Source of the DNA: 66-474 sp050738155
GTDB lineage: Bacteria > Pseudomonadota > Gammaproteobacteria > Xanthomonadales > Rhodanobacteraceae
Reading direction: 5' to 3'
NCBI GenBank assembly: GCA_050738155.1
Contig: JBOHYW010000002.1
Span: forward strand, 1 to 64,000
DNA: 64,000 nt
The notes beneath the pieces are model-generated. The model was given only the letters and a program-made list of their open reading frames with translations. It searched no databases and was not told the DNA's origin. Both the position numbers and the translations under genes were made by a program. This document shows, one piece after another, positions 17,180 through 26,074 of this stretch (position 1 is the first letter of the stretch; each line of letters begins with the position of its first letter).

Positions 17180-18000
17180 CAGCCGGCCTCCACCCGCACG
17201 GGGTGCGGCGCGTGCAGCGGATAACGGCCGTCCGGGGTCGCCACCTTGAAGCCGCGTTGGCGCAGCGCGTCGGCATCGGCGGCGCTGGAATAGTGGTACA
17301 GGAGCAGACGGTCGCGCAATGCAGGCGGATATTCGCGCTCGAGATCATCCACGCCCGTGTGCGACGGGTTGCCGGTCAACGCACAATCGTGTGCGACCAG
17401 GGTGTGTTCGTCGGAATACGCCGCCACCGCTTCCGGAATTGGCCGGGTGTCGCCGGTCCACGCGAAGCAACCGCGCAGCGCGACACCGAACGAAGTCCCC
17501 GGCACGTGGTGGCGGGTCGCGAACACGTCGAACCACCATTCGTCCAGCCAGAAACCGCGCGACAACGCGACCAGCCGAAAGCCTTCCCAGAAATTCGAGC
17601 CACCTTCGGCGATCGCGTTGGGATAATCGGCGACCCGCGCCTGCAGGATCGGCACCAGGTTCGCATGCACGAACAATTTGACCTGCCCACGCAGGCCGTG
17701 ACCAAACCACGCGGCATGGAACAGGCGCTCCAGGCCGGCGACGTGATCCATATGGCCATGGGTGATGAACACCGCCGACGGCAACGCGCCGTAGCACCTG
17801 AGGTAATGTTCCAACGTGCCGGGACCGCAGTCGATGAGCAACACCGGCCGACCATCACGTTCCAGCACCGCACCGGACGAACCCAGATCGACCGCGCTGG
17901 CGGCGCCCGTACCCAGCACGTGCAGCGACCATGTGCCCTCGCCGCCAGCGGCAGGCGGGGGCGGTGTCGTCTCGCCCGGGTGCGCCGTGGATTTCTTCAT
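17179..18000 (-). CDS. MBL-fold metallohydrolase (RNase Z-like phosphodiesterase fold)
   Basis: Encodes 273 residues. The metal-binding motif THGHMDHVAGLERL is at about 80-93, LHVLGTGAASAVDLGSSG begins the first strands, and later ligands lie in AWTGDTRP and LVAHDCALTGNPSHTG. The pattern resembles the RNase Z/cyclic phosphodiesterase branch of the superfamily, but the substrate is unknown. It overlaps the Kdo-kinase-like gene by 4 bases and moaA by 1 base, so the three are probably one operon despite unrelated roles. Confidence 0.85.
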   Translation of the reverse strand: MKKSTAHPGETTPPPPAAGGEGTWSLHVLGTGAASAVDLGSSGAVLERDGRPVLLIDCGPGTLEHYLRCYGALPSAVFITHGHMDHVAGLERLFHAAWFGHGLRGQVKLFVHANLVPILQARVADYPNAIAEGGSNFWEGFRLVALSRGFWLDEWWFDVFATRHHVPGTSFGVALRGCFAWTGDTRPIPEAVAAYSDEHTLVAHDCALTGNPSHTGVDDLEREYPPALRDRLLLYHYSSAADADALRQRGFKVATPDGRYPLHAPHPVRVEAG

Positions 18001-18767
18001 GGACTGTTTCCGAAAGCGTGTTGATAGCCGTGCAGGAACGGCGTCCAGATTTCGCGATCCAGCGCCGCCTCGTCATGATCGCACGCGCCGACCTTCAGCA
18101 GCGAACGCTTGAATCGCGCAAGGTTGGCCAGCTTCCAGGCGGTGCCGATCGCACGAATTTCACCACGATCGAAATCGATCAACCACAAATCTTCGCCGGC
18201 CATGAGGATATTGTGCGCGTTCAAGTCAGCGTGATCCACGCCCGCAACGTGGAACCGCGCAATCAGCGCACCGACGCGTCCGGCAAGCGCGGCGTCGAGT
18301 CGATCCTGTGCGATGATCTCGGTGAGCGTTTGCGCCCCCTCGATCGTGCGCGTGATCAGGTCCGCGGTGTAGTACGGCCCGCGCCGTCGGTAGCGCGCGG
18401 CGACCGGCATCGGCACCGGCAATCCGCGCTGAACGAGTTCCGCCAGCAGGTGGAATTCCGCGAACCCACGGCTGCGAAGGCGGCTGTTCCACAGGTAGCG
18501 ATCGCCCAGTAGCGGCGCCATCCAGCCACCACGCTGGTAGTGGCGCAATACGCACGGCCCCGCCTGAGTGTCGAGAAACGCCACCCCACCGCGTCCTCCA
18601 GGCCCCGGACGCATGCGGTTCTGCGATTGCCACCAGCCACGTTCGAACCAATCGCCGGTTGGAGATTCGGCAAGATTCGCGTCGAACACCATCGCATCGT
18701 TCCCGGATGCGACAATGCGCGGGTCGACGGCAGGGCGTGCCCCGTTCGAAAGCGTCGGCGTATTCAC
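17997..18767 (-). CDS. 3-deoxy-D-manno-octulosonic acid kinase-like LPS kinase (KdkA family)
   Basis: Encodes 256 residues from a GTG at 18767. It shows the small-molecule kinase fold used by KdkA/WaaP proteins: the catalytic loop DHADLNAHNILM, the metal-binding LIDFDRGEIR and an N-terminal glycine-rich region (GRGGVAFLDTQAG). KdkA phosphorylates Kdo in the inner core of lipopolysaccharide. The heptosyltransferase gene diverges from it only 21 bases away, which supports an LPS-core role. Confidence 0.85.
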   Translation of the reverse strand: MNTPTLSNGARPAVDPRIVASGNDAMVFDANLAESPTGDWFERGWWQSQNRMRPGPGGRGGVAFLDTQAGPCVLRHYQRGGWMAPLLGDRYLWNSRLRSRGFAEFHLLAELVQRGLPVPMPVAARYRRRGPYYTADLITRTIEGAQTLTEIIAQDRLDAALAGRVGALIARFHVAGVDHADLNAHNILMAGEDLWLIDFDRGEIRAIGTAWKLANLARFKRSLLKVGACDHDEAALDREIWTPFLHGYQHAFGNSP

Positions 18768-18788
18768 TCCACCAGTTTAGCAAGCCCG

Positions 18789-19832
18789 ATGGCCGCAATC
18801 CCGCAAACCTTGTGCCTGTTGCGCACTTCCGCGCTCGGCGACGTCACCCACGTCGTGCCACTGGTACGCACGCTGCAGTCGGCCTGGCCAGCCACGCAAC
18901 TGACGTGGCTGATCGGCAAACTGGAGCGCAAGCTGGTCGGCGATATTCCCGGCATCGAATTCGTGACCTTCGACAAAAGCGCAGGCTTGGCCGCTTACCG
19001 CGCGGTGCGGCGCGCCATTGGCGCGCGACGTTTCGACGCGCTGCTGCACATGCAGGTCGCGTTGCGCGCCAACCTGCTCAGCCTGTGCATGCATGCCGAC
19101 CGACGGGTTGGCTATGACCATGCGCGCTCGAAGGACCTGCACGGGTTGTTCGTGCGCGAACGCATTCCCGCGCGCACCGGCGAACACGTGCTGGACGCGA
19201 TCGGGAGTTTCGTCGAACCGCTGGGTCTCGAGCAGACCACGGTGCGCTGGGACATCCCGATTCCGGAAGCAGCGCGTGCATGGGCGGCTGCGCAATGGCC
19301 CGACGACGGCCAACCCGTGCTGCTGATTTCGGCCAGTTCCAGCCACGCGCTGCGCAACTGGCGTGCCGAGCGCTACGCCACGGTCGCCGATCACGCGGCG
19401 ACGGCGCTGCACATGCGGGTGGTGCTGACCGGCGGTCCATCGGCAGCCGAACGCGCGTTGGGCGACGCCATCCTCGCCGCGATGAAGACGCGGCCGCTGG
19501 ATCTCATCGGCAAGGACACCCTGAAGCGCGCGTTGGCCGCGTACCAGCGCGCCACGATTGTGCTGACCCCGGACGCCGGTCCGATGCACATGGCCAACGC
19601 GGTCAGTGCCAAGGTGCTCGGCCTGCACGCCGCCAGCAATCCCGCGCGTTCCGGGCCGTATTCCGACCGCCACTGGTGCGTGGATCGCTACGACGATGCC
19701 GCGCGCAAATACCTGCACAAGAGCGCCGCCGAAATTCCGTGGGGCACCAAGATCGAATATCCCGGTGTGATGGACCTGGTGACGGTGGATGACGTGGTGG
19801 AGAAGCTCGAAACCTTCATCCAAACCGGGTAG
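18789..19832 (+). CDS. GT9-family heptosyltransferase (WaaC/WaaF-like)
   Basis: Encodes 347 residues from the ATG at 18789; the longer open frame upstream only runs antisense to kdkA. GT9 features are LLRTSALGDVTHVVPLVRTL at the N-terminus and the donor-site run LTPDAGPMHMANAVSAKVLGL near 255-275. These enzymes add L-glycero-D-manno-heptose to the Kdo or heptose of the LPS inner core. Its last third resembles WaaC (NPARSGPYSDRHWCVDRY). Which of the two heptoses it adds is not decided here. Confidence 0.88.
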   Translation: MAAIPQTLCLLRTSALGDVTHVVPLVRTLQSAWPATQLTWLIGKLERKLVGDIPGIEFVTFDKSAGLAAYRAVRRAIGARRFDALLHMQVALRANLLSLCMHADRRVGYDHARSKDLHGLFVRERIPARTGEHVLDAIGSFVEPLGLEQTTVRWDIPIPEAARAWAAAQWPDDGQPVLLISASSSHALRNWRAERYATVADHAATALHMRVVLTGGPSAAERALGDAILAAMKTRPLDLIGKDTLKRALAAYQRATIVLTPDAGPMHMANAVSAKVLGLHAASNPARSGPYSDRHWCVDRYDDAARKYLHKSAAEIPWGTKIEYPGVMDLVTVDDVVEKLETFIQTG

Positions 19833-19854
19833 GCGCGGCAACGCGCGCCATGTT

Positions 19855-19992
19855 TATCTGTCGCGCGCGTGGGGCGCGCCCACTACAGCCATGTGGATTG
19901 GGCTGAGCCTTGCGAAGCCCAACGCAATCGCGTGGGCAGTGTTGGGCTTCCGCCGATAAAGCCGGCGTCAGCCCAACCTACGCTTGCTTCCA
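19855..19992. repeat. Interspersed repeat, copy 1
   Basis: Contains CTGAGCCTTGCGAAGCCCAA, then GTGTTGGGCTTCCGCCGAT and CCGGCGTCAGCCCAACCTAC. Matches 20040-20172 at most positions. The paired GTTGGGCT/AGCCCAAC arms would fold into hairpins. Confidence 0.8.
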
Positions 19993-20039
19993 CAATCGCC
20001 AGCTCGATGAGAGAGGAGCGGGCCACGCCCGCAATGCTC

Positions 20040-20172
20040 GTCTTTCGCGCGCATGGCGCGCGCCCACCACAGCCACGTAGGTTGGGTTGAGCCTTGCGAA
20101 GCCCAACGCAATCGGCGGGCGGTGTTGGGCTTCCGCTGATAAAGCCGGCGTCAGCCTAACCTACGCTTGCTT
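20040..20172. repeat. Interspersed repeat, copy 2
   Basis: Same unit as 19855-19992 in the same orientation, with GTAGGTTGGGTTGAGCCTTG replacing the slightly eroded first arm of copy 1. The two lie about 185 bases apart. Confidence 0.8.
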
Positions 20173-20258
20173 CGTGGGAGCGGGCCACGCCCGCGACGGA
20201 AGCGCCTTGGTTACCGCACCCTTTGGCGATGCTTCACCGGTCGCGAGCACGCTCGCTC

Positions 20259-20660
20259 CTATGTGTGCGCGCCGTAATCCTGGTACGACTTCTCTTCCAC
20301 CAGCCTCGACCCGAGCTTCACGTTGATCGCGCGCTTGACTGCCGCGCGTTGGTCATTGGTGTGGTAAACCTCGCGCGCCAGCTCGATGAAACGCGCGTCG
20401 AAAGCCCGGTCGCGTTCCTTCAGGCGGATCTCGTCCTCGATCCCCCACAGCGCTTCATTGATGCGTTTCAACTCCGCACGCTCGGCGGAAATGTCGGTGC
20501 GCGACGCGGGATCGCGCGTCCACAGACCATCCAGCAATTGCAACTCGTCGCGTACGTTGGCCAGCTTGGCCGCATCGCCAATGCGTTCAGACTTGATTTC
20601 GAGAATCGTGATCTTGTCGATCAGTTCGCCGTGGGAAATCGGCGCCGATATCAGGCTCAT
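20259..20660 (-). CDS. DUF6165-family protein
   Basis: Encodes 133 residues from the ATG at 20660 (MSLISAPISHGELIDKITIL). Mostly charged and helical, with EIKSERIGD, VRDELQLLDGLW, ELKRINEALWGIEDEIRLKE and an end containing NVKLGSRLVEEKSYQDY. No signal or membrane segment and no catalytic motif is visible. From memory such proteins are often coded near LPS or glycosyltransferase genes, which agrees with the heptosyltransferase nearby. The function is unknown. Confidence 0.8.
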   Translation of the reverse strand: MSLISAPISHGELIDKITILEIKSERIGDAAKLANVRDELQLLDGLWTRDPASRTDISAERAELKRINEALWGIEDEIRLKERDRAFDARFIELAREVYHTNDQRAAVKRAINVKLGSRLVEEKSYQDYGAHT

Positions 20661-20808
20661 GCTCGTTCGCTCGGGAATCATTCGGAAAGGTGTATGCAGA
20701 CTAACGGCGCCGCGCGGATTGCACACTCCCGGCTTGCATTTTTTCGCGTTTGTCCCAAGTTCCAAAACAGGTTCGCAAGCAAGGAACGACGTTTCCGGGA
20801 GCATTTCG

Positions 20809-21507
20809 ATGAAAATTCTGATGATAGTTACCTCACATGGCCAGCTCGGTGAAACCGGCAAATCCACCGGGCTATGGCTGGAAGAACTCGCCAGTCCGTA
20901 CTATGTTTTCAAGGGTGCCGGCGCCGAAATCACGCTGGCATCGCCCGCCGGCGGGCAGCCACCGGTTGATCCGGGCAGCGAACAAACCGGCAACCAGACC
21001 GAAGCCACCAAACGCTTCCAGGCCGACGGCGAAGCCATGCAGGCACTCGCGAATACCCACAAGTTGGCGGATATCGACCCCGATACCTACGACGCGGTGT
21101 TTTATCCGGGCGGCCATGGTCCATTGTGGGATCTGGCGGACAACCAGGATTCGCTGCACGTGATCGAAAGCTTGTACGCGGCCGGCAAACCGGTCGCGGC
21201 GATTTGCCACGGCCCGGCGGCACTGCGCGACGCGCGCGGGCCTTACGGATTACCGCTGCTGCGCGGCAAGGCCGTCACCGGGTTTTCCGATTCCGAGGAG
21301 CAGGCCGCGGGTCTCGTGGATGTCGTGCCGTTCCTGATCGAGGACATGTTGAAGGAAAGCGGCGCGGAGTATTCGAAAGCCGCGGACGGACAGGCACACG
21401 TCGTCACGTCCGGTAACCTCATCACCGGCCAGAACCCGGCATCGTCGGCCGGTGCCGCGAAAGCCGTCCTGCAACAGTTGCGCCAACCGGCCACGAAAGC
21501 GGCTTGA
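20809..21507 (+). CDS. DJ-1/PfpI-family class I glutamine amidotransferase-like protein
   Basis: Encodes 232 residues from the ATG at 20809, preceded by CCGGGAGC. The nucleophile elbow is AAICHGPAALRDA with Cys133 and the adjacent His134; YPGGHGPLWDL and the early acidic residue (Glu22) fit the Hsp31/YajL-like branch. Such proteins act as chaperones, glyoxalase-III-type hydratases or deglycases; which one applies cannot be read here. Single gene, divergent from DUF6165 and convergent with the small membrane protein gene. Confidence 0.88.
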   Translation: MKILMIVTSHGQLGETGKSTGLWLEELASPYYVFKGAGAEITLASPAGGQPPVDPGSEQTGNQTEATKRFQADGEAMQALANTHKLADIDPDTYDAVFYPGGHGPLWDLADNQDSLHVIESLYAAGKPVAAICHGPAALRDARGPYGLPLLRGKAVTGFSDSEEQAAGLVDVVPFLIEDMLKESGAEYSKAADGQAHVVTSGNLITGQNPASSAGAAKAVLQQLRQPATKAA

Positions 21508-21619
21508 GTGGCAGCTGGCGACCACGCCCGCTTCGTCTTGACCGTTGCACAATGCCCCCGATTCCCGGCGCACCGGCAGGAGACACGGGATCGGGCCGCG
21601 GCTGGGAGCTTCCGACGAG

Positions 21620-21940
21620 TCAACGATGGTGCGACGTTTCGGAAAACCGGCTGTCGCTGCGATCCGCCTGCCGGGATGCATGATCATCCGCGGCGGGTTG
21701 GTCTTGCCCGCGCTTGGCACCGGACGCCCGCAGCTCGTCCCTGAACTGATTCAGTTGCTTCTGGAGCGCGTCCAATTGCACGGTATGCCTGTGCAACGCC
21801 GCCATGACCGCCCATAACAGCACGCATAGCACGACAAGCAAGATGCCGATATCGGTGATGGTCATTTCGTGATTCCCCAAACGGCGTGCCGTTGGAACAA
21901 GAAGCGCGTACCTGCCATGCACTGCGATGTTTTCGGTCAT
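21620..21940 (-). CDS. Small single-pass membrane protein, unknown
   Basis: Encodes 106 residues from the ATG at 21940, preferred because GGGAGG stands 7 bases upstream; an internal ATG at 21865 would give 81 residues. One hydrophobic helix (IGILLVVLCVLLWAVMAAL, about 30-48) is followed by a short amphipathic coil (VQLDALQKQLNQFRDELRA) and a polar, His/Asp-rich tail. No family recognised. It could be a phage-shock-like or lipoprotein-free anchor protein, but nothing in the context supports a role. Confidence 0.55.
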   Translation of the reverse strand: MTENIAVHGRYALLVPTARRLGNHEMTITDIGILLVVLCVLLWAVMAALHRHTVQLDALQKQLNQFRDELRASGAKRGQDQPAADDHASRQADRSDSRFSETSHHR

Positions 21941-22370
21941 CGCCGTGCCTCCCTTCACCTGTAATTGTATGCAATTTCCACGCCACAACCAATCCTCGGG
22001 GTGGTGGCCGTGCGGCCGTGCAAGGACTACCTGAACGGCGCAGTGCGGCGACGACCGCGACATTGTTCAGACGGTATACGTGCACAACACGGCAACCTGG
22101 TGACAATGCGAACGCCGCCACGAGCGGACCCCAATGTGTCGCAGCCAGTATCACGCTGCACGGTTTGCTCCAGGCGAAACGTTGCCATCGACAAATGCTT
22201 GCATGAATCATTCATATGTCTCACGAATTAATTGATTATTCATGAACACCGGAACATTCGTGAATGGGTTTCACCGACATTTCCATTGCGTAAAAATATT
22301 GCAAGATATTCAGCAGTAGTTTCAGCGGTCATCCCGATACTGAGCATCCGAAAACAGGGCACAATATTGG
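21941..22370. other. 430-base AT-richer intergenic region upstream of the polysaccharide locus
   Basis: No gene is recognised. The half nearest the WecA-like gene is AT-rich for this genome and carries several short palindromes: ATGAATCATTCAT (22203-22215), ATTCATGAA (22238-22246) and ATTCGTGAAT (22256-22265). It must hold the promoter for the gene at 22371 and probably one for the small membrane protein, but no convincing -35/-10 pair could be fixed. Confidence 0.6.
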
Positions 22371-23462
22371 ATGGATCCCGCTGTGCACACGATTTTGTCG
22401 GCATGCCTGGTGTCATTCGGAGCTTCGACCCTCGGCCTGTTCGCGCTGGTGCCGGCCAGCAAGTCGATGGGTCTACTCGACTACCCTGATTACCGCAAGC
22501 GACACGAGTTCGCGACACCATTGGTGGGTGGACTGTCGATTTTCTTCGGGTTGTTGGCCGGGTGGTTGTGGCTGGGAATGTCAGGCCGGTTCGACGACGT
22601 CATACTTGCCACGGCCTGCGTGTTGCTGGCGCTGGGCGCCCTCGATGACCGCTTCGGGTTGCGCGTCAGTGTACGTGTTGCCGTGCAGATCGGCGCAATC
22701 CTCGTCGTGGTATTCACGACCGGCGTGTACGTGCATTCACTCGGGATGCTGCACGGGCACGTACTCAGGCTCGGATGGCTGGGGATTCCCTTCACCATCT
22801 TTGCCGTGATCGGCCTGATCAACGCTTTCAACCTCATGGACGGCATTGATGGCTTGGCCGGCTGCCTCGCGCTGGTCAGCGCCACCTCTATTCTGCTGCT
22901 GGCTTCGCGCGTTCCCACTTACGTGACGGCGCTGGTGCTGCTGCTTGCCGTCGCGCTGTATCCCTACCTCATCGCCAACCTCGGCTTGCTCGGCCGCAAG
23001 AGCAAGGTGTTCCTCGGCGATGCCGGCAGCGTGGTGCTGGGCTATATCATTGCCTGGGCGCTGATCTACCTGAGCCAAAGCGCACCACGCCAGATTTCGC
23101 CGGGCCTGGTGTTGTGGTGCGTGGCCCTCCCCGTCTTCGACACGCTGGCGGTGATATACCGCCGACTGCAGCGCGGCGTGTCGCCGTTCACGCCAGACCG
23201 CACGCATGTGCACCACTTGTTGATGAACGCAGGCCTGGGCTCACGCACGACGCTGCTCTGCCTGATCGCGTTTGCAGCGGCCTTGCCATTCGTCGGCGTC
23301 GGCGTCCACAAGGCATTTGGCCCGATCGCGAACTTCGTGGCATTCGTCGTGGTATTGGCTCTGTATATAGCCGCCACCACACGGCTTTCGAAATCACAGG
23401 AAAAGCCGCAACCACGAGGTCCTTTTCAGGTACAACAAGTACCCGTCGAAAGGAAGCATTGA
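22371..23462 (+). CDS. WecA-like undecaprenyl-phosphate GlcNAc-1-phosphate transferase (MraY family)
   Basis: Encodes 363 residues with about ten or eleven membrane helices. Polyprenyl-phosphate sugar-1-P transferase motifs are all present: GALDDRFGLR (Asp92-Asp93), NAFNLMDGIDGLAG (151-164), VFLGDAGSVVLGY and the C-terminal TPDRTHVHHLLM histidine motif. It would start the exopolysaccharide repeat unit by moving a HexNAc-1-phosphate from UDP to undecaprenyl phosphate on the cytoplasmic face. It opens the polysaccharide locus and converges with the next gene. Confidence 0.9.
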   Translation: MDPAVHTILSACLVSFGASTLGLFALVPASKSMGLLDYPDYRKRHEFATPLVGGLSIFFGLLAGWLWLGMSGRFDDVILATACVLLALGALDDRFGLRVSVRVAVQIGAILVVVFTTGVYVHSLGMLHGHVLRLGWLGIPFTIFAVIGLINAFNLMDGIDGLAGCLALVSATSILLLASRVPTYVTALVLLLAVALYPYLIANLGLLGRKSKVFLGDAGSVVLGYIIAWALIYLSQSAPRQISPGLVLWCVALPVFDTLAVIYRRLQRGVSPFTPDRTHVHHLLMNAGLGSRTTLLCLIAFAAALPFVGVGVHKAFGPIANFVAFVVVLALYIAATTRLSKSQEKPQPRGPFQVQQVPVERKH

Positions 23463-23574
23463 GGGACCTCTGAGCAACCTGCTGCGCCTGGCCAGCTTGC
23501 GGCTTTCTTGCAACGGTTCTTCAAACGCTCCCGGATGCATGACGCCGCAATATGTATTGGCGCCGTGCACTCCG

Positions 23575-24750
23575 TCAAACCGCGGGTTTGACCTTCGCTC
23601 CCGTCAGCAACTCGCGATAAATCTCCAGCGTGCGTCGTATGACGATGCGTTCGTCGAATTTGGCCAATACTTTTGCGCGTGCCGCCTCGCCCAGCCGTGC
23701 CGCCAGCGGTCGCGAGTCGAGCAGGCGCGCGATCGCGCGCGCCAGTGCGCCCGAATCGCGTGGTGGTATCAACAGGCCGTCTACCTCGTCAGTCACCACC
23801 TCGCGGCAGCCCGGCATGTCGGTGGTAACCAGCGGCAGCCCGCAGGCAGCAGCTTCGGTGAGCGACGTCGGCAGGCCCTCGCGGTAGTAGCTTGGCAACA
23901 CCACGATGTCCACCGACGCATACAGCGCGGACATGTCGCCGACGTGCCCAAGCCATTCGAATACGCCTTGGTTCACCCATTCGCGCAGCGTCGCTTCCGG
24001 TACCGCCGCCGGGTTTCCCGGGTCAGGCATCCCGGCGAGCAGGAAGCGAACCTTGCGGCCTTGCGCTTGCAGGGTTTGCGCCGCCTGCGCGTATTCGGCA
24101 ATGCCCTTCTCCCACAGCAGCCGCGCGGCGAGCAGCACGCATGGCTGCGAATCGTTGGAATCATTATTGGTTGCCCTGCGCTGCGCGATGCGTGGCGCAA
24201 ACCGCGTGCAGTCGACGCCGGCGCCGGGTATCAAATCCACGCAGCGGGCTTCGGCCAATTTGAATTTGACGAACGCCGCCTGGTCGTCCGGATTCTGCAG
24301 GACCAACCGGGCAGCCCGGCCGCGCAGGGCGGAACGCAACATCGCACGCACCACCGGACGCAGCAGCCGCGCCTTGCGGTCGCTGCTCGCGAACACATAG
24401 CCGAGTCCATCCACCGCGTTGATGCGCGCCCGCACGCGTGCCAGCCGCGCCGCCAGCGACCCGTATGCCGCGCTCTTGATCGTGAAGTTGTGGATCAATG
24501 CCGGCCGTTCGCGTCGCAACAGGCGCGTCAACCGCAGCAACAATGCAGCCTCGCGCAGCGGGTTGATGCTGCGCCGGTCCATCTGCAGCGGCCGCCAGCG
24601 CAATCCCAATGCGCGCAGGCGCGCACCGTATTCTCCCGGCGGCGACACCAGCAGGACCTCGTAGCCCGCCGCTTGCAGCGCCAAGGCCAGCGAGCGTCGA
24701 AAGTTGTAAAGGTACCAATCCGTATTGGCGAACAGCAGAATCTTCTTCAT
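23575..24750 (-). CDS. GT4-family glycosyltransferase
   Basis: Encodes 391 residues from the ATG at 24750 (MKKILLFANTDWYLYNFRRS); an in-frame ATG at 24786 would add 12 residues. GT-B fold: the N-terminal acceptor domain with NTDWYLYNFRRSLA and AVDGLGYVF, and the C-terminal donor domain with ARLLWEKGIAEY and EGLPTSLTEAAACGLPLVTT, where the conserved EX7E acidic pair sits. The N-terminal half resembles transferases that extend undecaprenyl-linked HexNAc. It probably adds a sugar to the repeat unit begun by the WecA-like enzyme. Confidence 0.87.
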   Translation of the reverse strand: MKKILLFANTDWYLYNFRRSLALALQAAGYEVLLVSPPGEYGARLRALGLRWRPLQMDRRSINPLREAALLLRLTRLLRRERPALIHNFTIKSAAYGSLAARLARVRARINAVDGLGYVFASSDRKARLLRPVVRAMLRSALRGRAARLVLQNPDDQAAFVKFKLAEARCVDLIPGAGVDCTRFAPRIAQRRATNNDSNDSQPCVLLAARLLWEKGIAEYAQAAQTLQAQGRKVRFLLAGMPDPGNPAAVPEATLREWVNQGVFEWLGHVGDMSALYASVDIVVLPSYYREGLPTSLTEAAACGLPLVTTDMPGCREVVTDEVDGLLIPPRDSGALARAIARLLDSRPLAARLGEAARAKVLAKFDERIVIRRTLEIYRELLTGAKVKPAV

Positions 24751-24877
24751 GTTCGCCGCCGGCAATCGAGCGGCCAGTGTGTCCATCGATACATCCCGTA
24801 AAAGAATTCAAACCTGCTTGCGCTCGCGTTCCGTCCGACCATGCAGCCACGTGACCCATGCCATGCACGGCCGCCAG

Positions 24878-25951
24878 TCACTTGTGGCAACTGGCATGAA
24901 CCTGGTGGATCGCGTTCACGAACTGCTGGAAGCTCGGGGCGACCGGCCCCGGAATCGGGCCGAGCGGGCCGTTGGCCTGCCACGCACTGTTCGATCCGTA
25001 AATCCAGACGTACTGCTGCGAGACCTTGTATGCCTCTTCGAGTCGTTGCTTGAAGCGTTCGGGCGTTTCGCGCGCGGATTTGTTTGCGCGGGATGGGCCG
25101 AGCGGCCACAGCCCCGGCGCGACGCTGAAGCGCGCGCGCGTGACGCCCGGGACATCCAGCTTCAGGTAGCGTTGCGCGGCTTCCTGCACGCTCGACACGA
25201 TTCGATCGGGTGACACGCTGTAGGTGTACTCGGTCGCCATCACCACCTGCGCCCATCGCACCGACAACAGGCCGCGCACGAACGCGGCCGACAGCCCGTA
25301 ACCACCGTTGTGGCGGGCGGCCCAGTCCCGCGGCAAGGTTTTTTCGTGCTCGACTTCCCGCAGCGCGTCCGGCAGCACCATCAAGGTCATGTCCGGATAT
25401 GCGGCGTGCATCGCATTGCCGATATCCCGGCCTATTTTTTCCACCGTTCGCGCAAGCTTCGGTCCACCTGCCGCGCCACCCCAAGTCGGTTTGTACGGCT
25501 CGAGGTCCAGCGCCACACCCTTGAACCGCGCGAATTTGGCCAGCGCTGCGGCATGCGCCATGTTCTTCACTATGGCCTGGTTTTTCGCTTCGCTGTTCCA
25601 GTCGTGCGCTTTGAAAATACTGATCTTGATGAAGTTGTCGGTAACCCCGTAACGGGAATACAGCGACTGGAACCGGCTTGCCAGCTTCCACAGCCCGCTG
25701 TCGGGATTGCTGCCGACGTCCGTTTGCCAATCCGAGACCATGTAATTGACCAGGAATCCCTGCACGCCAACCGTCTGGCCCCAGTAATTGGCGTCCTTGG
25801 CGTTGGTCTGCTTGCGGAAATTCAGGCCCGCGGACATCAGCAGTTTCGGGCATGCCGGCCACGCCGGTGCACTCACCAGGACACACAGCAGCAACATGCA
25901 ACAACGCAAGATGCATGAGCGGTCCGGGGTCTTCGACAGGCCAATGTTCAT
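24878..25951 (-). CDS. Secreted protein, putative TIM-barrel glycosidase-like
   Basis: Encodes 357 residues with AAGGA at the right distance from the ATG. A signal peptide (CCMLLLCVLVSAPAWPA, end near residue 33) precedes a soluble domain. FARFKGVALDLEPYKPTWGG resembles the strand-4 region of barrel hydrolases that carry an acidic catalytic pair, and later VVMATEYTYS and QQYVWIYGS look like further strand ends. I cannot assign a GH family. Placed inside the polysaccharide locus, it may trim or process the exported polymer. The catalytic reading is inference. Confidence 0.6.
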   Translation of the reverse strand: MNIGLSKTPDRSCILRCCMLLLCVLVSAPAWPACPKLLMSAGLNFRKQTNAKDANYWGQTVGVQGFLVNYMVSDWQTDVGSNPDSGLWKLASRFQSLYSRYGVTDNFIKISIFKAHDWNSEAKNQAIVKNMAHAAALAKFARFKGVALDLEPYKPTWGGAAGGPKLARTVEKIGRDIGNAMHAAYPDMTLMVLPDALREVEHEKTLPRDWAARHNGGYGLSAAFVRGLLSVRWAQVVMATEYTYSVSPDRIVSSVQEAAQRYLKLDVPGVTRARFSVAPGLWPLGPSRANKSARETPERFKQRLEEAYKVSQQYVWIYGSNSAWQANGPLGPIPGPVAPSFQQFVNAIHQVHASCHK

Positions 25952-26074
25952 GACACATCCTTATGGAAACCGTGACAGCCACTCTTGCTTGTCATCGACA
26001 CAATTGGGCGTAAAGTGAATCTGTTTTACAACATTCATGTCCACGACCCATAACGTGCAATCATGAACGGAACA

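Larger units (their letters stand above)
19833..20258. other. 426-base intergenic region of interspersed repeats
   Basis: No gene is seen between the convergent heptosyltransferase and DUF6165 genes. It is filled by two copies of a GTTGGGCT...AGCCCAACCTAC repeat (19855-19992 and 20040-20172) plus GAGCGGGCCACGCCCGC palindromes at about 20020 and 20178 and GCGAGCACGCTCGCTCC near 20236. Confidence 0.75.

Noticed and set aside
18540..18788. N-terminal extension of the heptosyltransferase by 83 codons
   Set aside because: The extension is antisense to the kdkA-like gene and unlike GT9 proteins; the ATG at 18789 starts the family N-terminus.
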